Positions 8,950 through 11,022 of a stretch of DNA of 11,022 bases are shown here, one piece after another. Below the pieces are notes generated by a model that was not told the DNA's origin, searched no databases, and was given only the letters and a program-made list of their open reading frames with translations. The first letter of the stretch is position 1. Each line of letters opens with the position of its first letter. The stretch spans positions 1-11,022 of the forward strand of contig MU119972.1 in the NCBI GenBank assembly GCA_014904845.1, written 5' to 3'. This DNA comes from Acephala macrosclerotiorum (taxonomy: Eukaryota; Ascomycota; Leotiomycetes; Helotiales; Mollisiaceae). The position numbers and the translations under genes are program-made.

Positions 8950-9780
8950 ATATTTTAAAAACGATTTAATTACAAAATATTTAAAAAAAAAAAAATAATT
9001 TTTATTGAAATTTATAATTTTTAATCGTAAAAAAAATTATTAAAATTTATTAATTAATTAATATAATTATAAAAATAAATTTGATTATTTTAAAAAATTT
9101 ATTAAATATTTTTATATTTTTTTAATAAATTTTTTTTTTAAATACGATTAATTTATATTAAATATTTGAAATAAAAATATAATTATTTTTATAATTTTAT
9201 TAGAATTTCTACGAATAATAATATTGTTTTAAAGAGTAATTAATTTTATAATTTAATTTATTCGAATTATTATAATAATTCTAAAAAACGTATTTTTTAG
9301 AATTATAATATTATTTTTAAATAATATAAAAATTAAAATTTTTTATACGAATTACAATAACGAATTAATATTTCTAAAAATTCGTTGATTTGTTTTTAAA
9401 TATATTTAAAATTTAAATAAAACACTAAATCGAATCAAAAGAATTTAAATTTATATAAAATTCAAATTACAATTTTATTAAAACGAAATAATTATTATTA
9501 ATTTTATTTATAATTTTAAAAAACGTTTTTTTAAAAATATAAAAATTATTAAAATTTTAAAATAAATTAAATATAATAATATTTTTAAAATCAAAATTTT
9601 TATTAAAATTTATATTTATTACAAAATATAAATTTAATATTTTAATATTATTATTAAATTATTATATCGATTAATTAAAAAAAACGAATTTTTCGAATAA
9701 AAAAAAAAGTAAAAAATCGTTATAATATTTTTATAAAACAAATTTATAACGATTTTAATATTTTGTAAAATTTATTACGA
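8950..9780 (+). pseudogene. Gypsy reverse transcriptase domain, RIP-inactivated
   Basis: In the frame starting at 9002 I read, in order, KFIIFN near 9008-9025 (family xRFIxD), NKFDYFKKFIKYFYIFLINF at 9074-9133 (family DEFxxxFxxxxxxSLIDF), then KYD-stop at 9140-9151 (family GYDQ), FLRIIILF-stop-RVINF near 9206-9248 (family GLxRMTxLPQGATNS), IRIIIII near 9260-9280, and LFLNNIKIK at 9311-9337 (family LPFVDDIGVKG). The catalytic Asp-Asp is Asn-Asn at 9320-9325. Further blocks match PGIRxFVxEHIxxLD (9370-9420), IVGFxxDxxGR (9490-9525) and VYYRIWI with Trp as TAA (9612-9640). The frame holds for about 900 bp with substitutions only. Confidence 0.9.
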
Positions 9781-10195
9781 TTCTATAAATAAATAGAAAA
9801 TAATTATTTTAAATGTCGATATTAATTAGTAAAAGTATAAAAAAACATTTAATTAATATAACGATAAAAAATAAAAACAAGTAATTTAATACGAATTAAA
9901 ACTTTAAAATATTATTAAACGAAATTATAATACGATAAAAAAAATATCGAGAAATTTTAAAGTATTTTTACAAATTATAATTTTAATTATATAATGTTTA
10001 TTTTATTTTTGAAACGAATATTAATATATTTATCGTTTAATTAAATCGAATAATAATAGATTTTTTTAGTATTTTAATTATTTATTAATTCGTTTAAATA
10101 CAATTATTCGATTTCGAAATTAAATATATTAAAAAAAGTATTTATATTATTACAAACGAACTATTTAAAAAACCGCGAATAAAAAACGATAATTC
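9781..10195 (+). pseudogene. Gypsy RNase H domain, RIP-inactivated
   Basis: ILNVDIN at 9806-9826 matches the ILAVDAS start of Gypsy RNase H, and this Asp (9818-9820) survives. RNYNTIKK near 9920-9943 matches ERxYDxGKRE; then the frame moves by one base at an eight-A run (9937-9944) and continues from 9945 as YREILKYFYKL, with GVLKAL as the family form. FETNIN at 10008-10025 matches the LETDANTLV block with Asp now Asn. LFDFEIKYIKKSIYIITNEL at 10104-10163 and FKKPR up to 10178 match the FDFxVxHxPGxxHxxADxLSRRPR end of the domain. Confidence 0.9.
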
Positions 10196-10212
10196 AAAAA
10201 AAAAAAAAAAAA
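10196..10212. repeat. A17 homopolymer
   Basis: Seventeen consecutive A's directly follow the RNase H remnant. The reading phase is the same on both sides, so the run has not shifted the frame or has shifted it by a multiple of three. Confidence 0.95.
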
Positions 10213-10476
10213 TTAATAAATTTATTATAATCGAATTTAATTATATTAAAATAATTTCAATTTTAATTAAAAAATATAAAATTAATCGAAAAATTGAAAA
10301 TAAATTATTTGTAATTAAAAATAAATACGTAAAATAAAAATATTTATTTAAATTATTAAATTAAATTTGAAAAAAAAAATTTAAACTTGATATTTTTAAT
10401 TTTTAATTTTCAATATTAATTATATTTTTTATATATATTATATTAATCGTTTTTTTTTAAAACTAATAAATTACTA

Positions 10477-10498
10477 AATAATAATAATAATAATAATA
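10477..10498. repeat. (AAT)7 microsatellite
   Basis: Seven AAT units lie in the Gypsy RNase H-integrase linker. In the Gypsy pol phase they read as successive TAA codons, which could derive from a (CAA) glutamine tract after C-to-T change, or could simply be replication slippage. Confidence 0.85.
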
Positions 10499-11022
10499 CT
10501 ATTTTTTTTAATAATAATTATTCGAATTATTTTTAAAATATTATTTAATATTTAACAATTTTAAAATAATTAAAATTATTTTCAAAAATAAAATTTTACA
10601 AATTAATTCGAGAATTTATTAATTACAATATTCGAAATAAAATACTATAAAAAATATTATTAAATTCTATTTATTTAAATTTATTTTAAACGATTTAAAG
10701 TAATATATAATAATTATAATTAAATTATATAATAAATTCGAATATATTAAAAAAAAAAATATTTATTATCGAATAATTAATTAATATTACTAAAAAAAAT
10801 ACTATAAAAACGTTCGAGATTTTGTAATAAATTGTAATAATTATTAATATAAAAACAAAAAAAAACACGAAAAAATTTTATATTTTTAAAGAATAATTTT
10901 ATTATTTTATTGTATTAAAATAAATATAATTAAATTTTCGTAATATAAAATATTTAATAATTTAATTATAATATAAAATAATTTTTTTAATTAAATTAAA
11001 ATCAAATTAATAAAAAATTCGA

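Larger units (their letters stand above)
8950..11022 (+). mobile_element. Ty3/Gypsy retrotransposon, pol part, RIP-degraded, cut by window end
   Basis: On the plus strand the order reverse transcriptase, RNase H, integrase is readable, which is the Ty3/Gypsy (Metaviridae-type) order. Remnant motifs match Gypsy elements of filamentous fungi. The element continues past the right edge, and its LTRs are not in view. The left end is unknown; it may extend through 8336 and, on the other side of the inserted Copia element, into 1-983. All parts are broken by TAA codons and loss of catalytic Asp. Confidence 0.88.
10196..11022 (+). pseudogene. Gypsy linker and integrase N-terminal part, RIP-degraded, truncated by window
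   Basis: After a 17-A run (10196-10212) the same phase gives INKFIIIEFNYIKI (10212-10253), resembling the acidic spacer after RNase H, then an undetermined linker. From about 10809 I read NVRDFVINCNNY (family xVRxFVxxCDxCQ), where one zinc Cys remains (10833-10835) and the other is Tyr (10842-10844). IKINIIKFS near 10915-10940 matches GIDIVxM with the first catalytic Asp now Asn. The last 50 bases read like the family block RDDLSGWxExRxLKxAT, with Trp as TAA. The integrase continues beyond 11022. Confidence 0.8.

Noticed and set aside
1..11022. Mitochondrial, apicoplast, Plasmodium-like or endosymbiont origin
   Set aside because: The AT content alone would allow these, but there are no tRNA, rRNA or organelle genes, and the Copia and Gypsy remnants with transition-only LTR divergence point to nuclear fungal repeats.

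Overview
The window is extremely AT-rich (about 12% G+C, judged from sampled lines) and contains no intact gene. GG was not noticed anywhere and CC was seen at only four places, while roughly half of the remaining C's are followed by G. This fits an AT-rich heterochromatic block of a filamentous ascomycete eroded by repeat-induced point mutation (RIP), the fungal process that converts C:G to T:A in repeated DNA. The evidence is a pair of LTRs that differ only by transitions, and decayed retrotransposon polyproteins that can still be read through TAA codons standing where Trp or Gln is expected.

Layout. Positions 1-983 are unassigned A/T-rich flank. Positions 989-8330 are a complete but dead Ty1/Copia-type LTR retrotransposon on the minus strand: 5' LTR 8138-8330, repeat-bearing leader about 7845-8090, undetermined gag/protease region about 5160-7850, integrase about 5160-4060, reverse transcriptase about 3840-2760, RNase H about 2760-2150, a long non-coding 3' part 2150-1182, and 3' LTR 1181-989. 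A matching 5-bp ATAAT flanks it at 984-988 and 8331-8335. From about 8950 to the right edge is the pol region of a second dead element, Ty3/Gypsy type, on the plus strand: reverse transcriptase about 8950-9780, RNase H about 9780-10195, then a linker and the integrase zinc finger and start of the core, cut by the window end. The stretch 8336-8950 probably belongs to the Gypsy element upstream of its RT. The Copia element therefore lies inside or directly beside the Gypsy element, in the opposite orientation.

Nothing here should make a working protein. Of the catalytic acids I could place, most are converted (Asp to Asn, Glu to Lys). The main biological content is the mutational record: which contexts were mutated, the unequal decay of the two LTRs, the sparing of CpG, and a 77-bp tandem duplication that arose after most of the point mutation. 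Domain calls rest on hand translation and recalled family motifs; no database search was possible.
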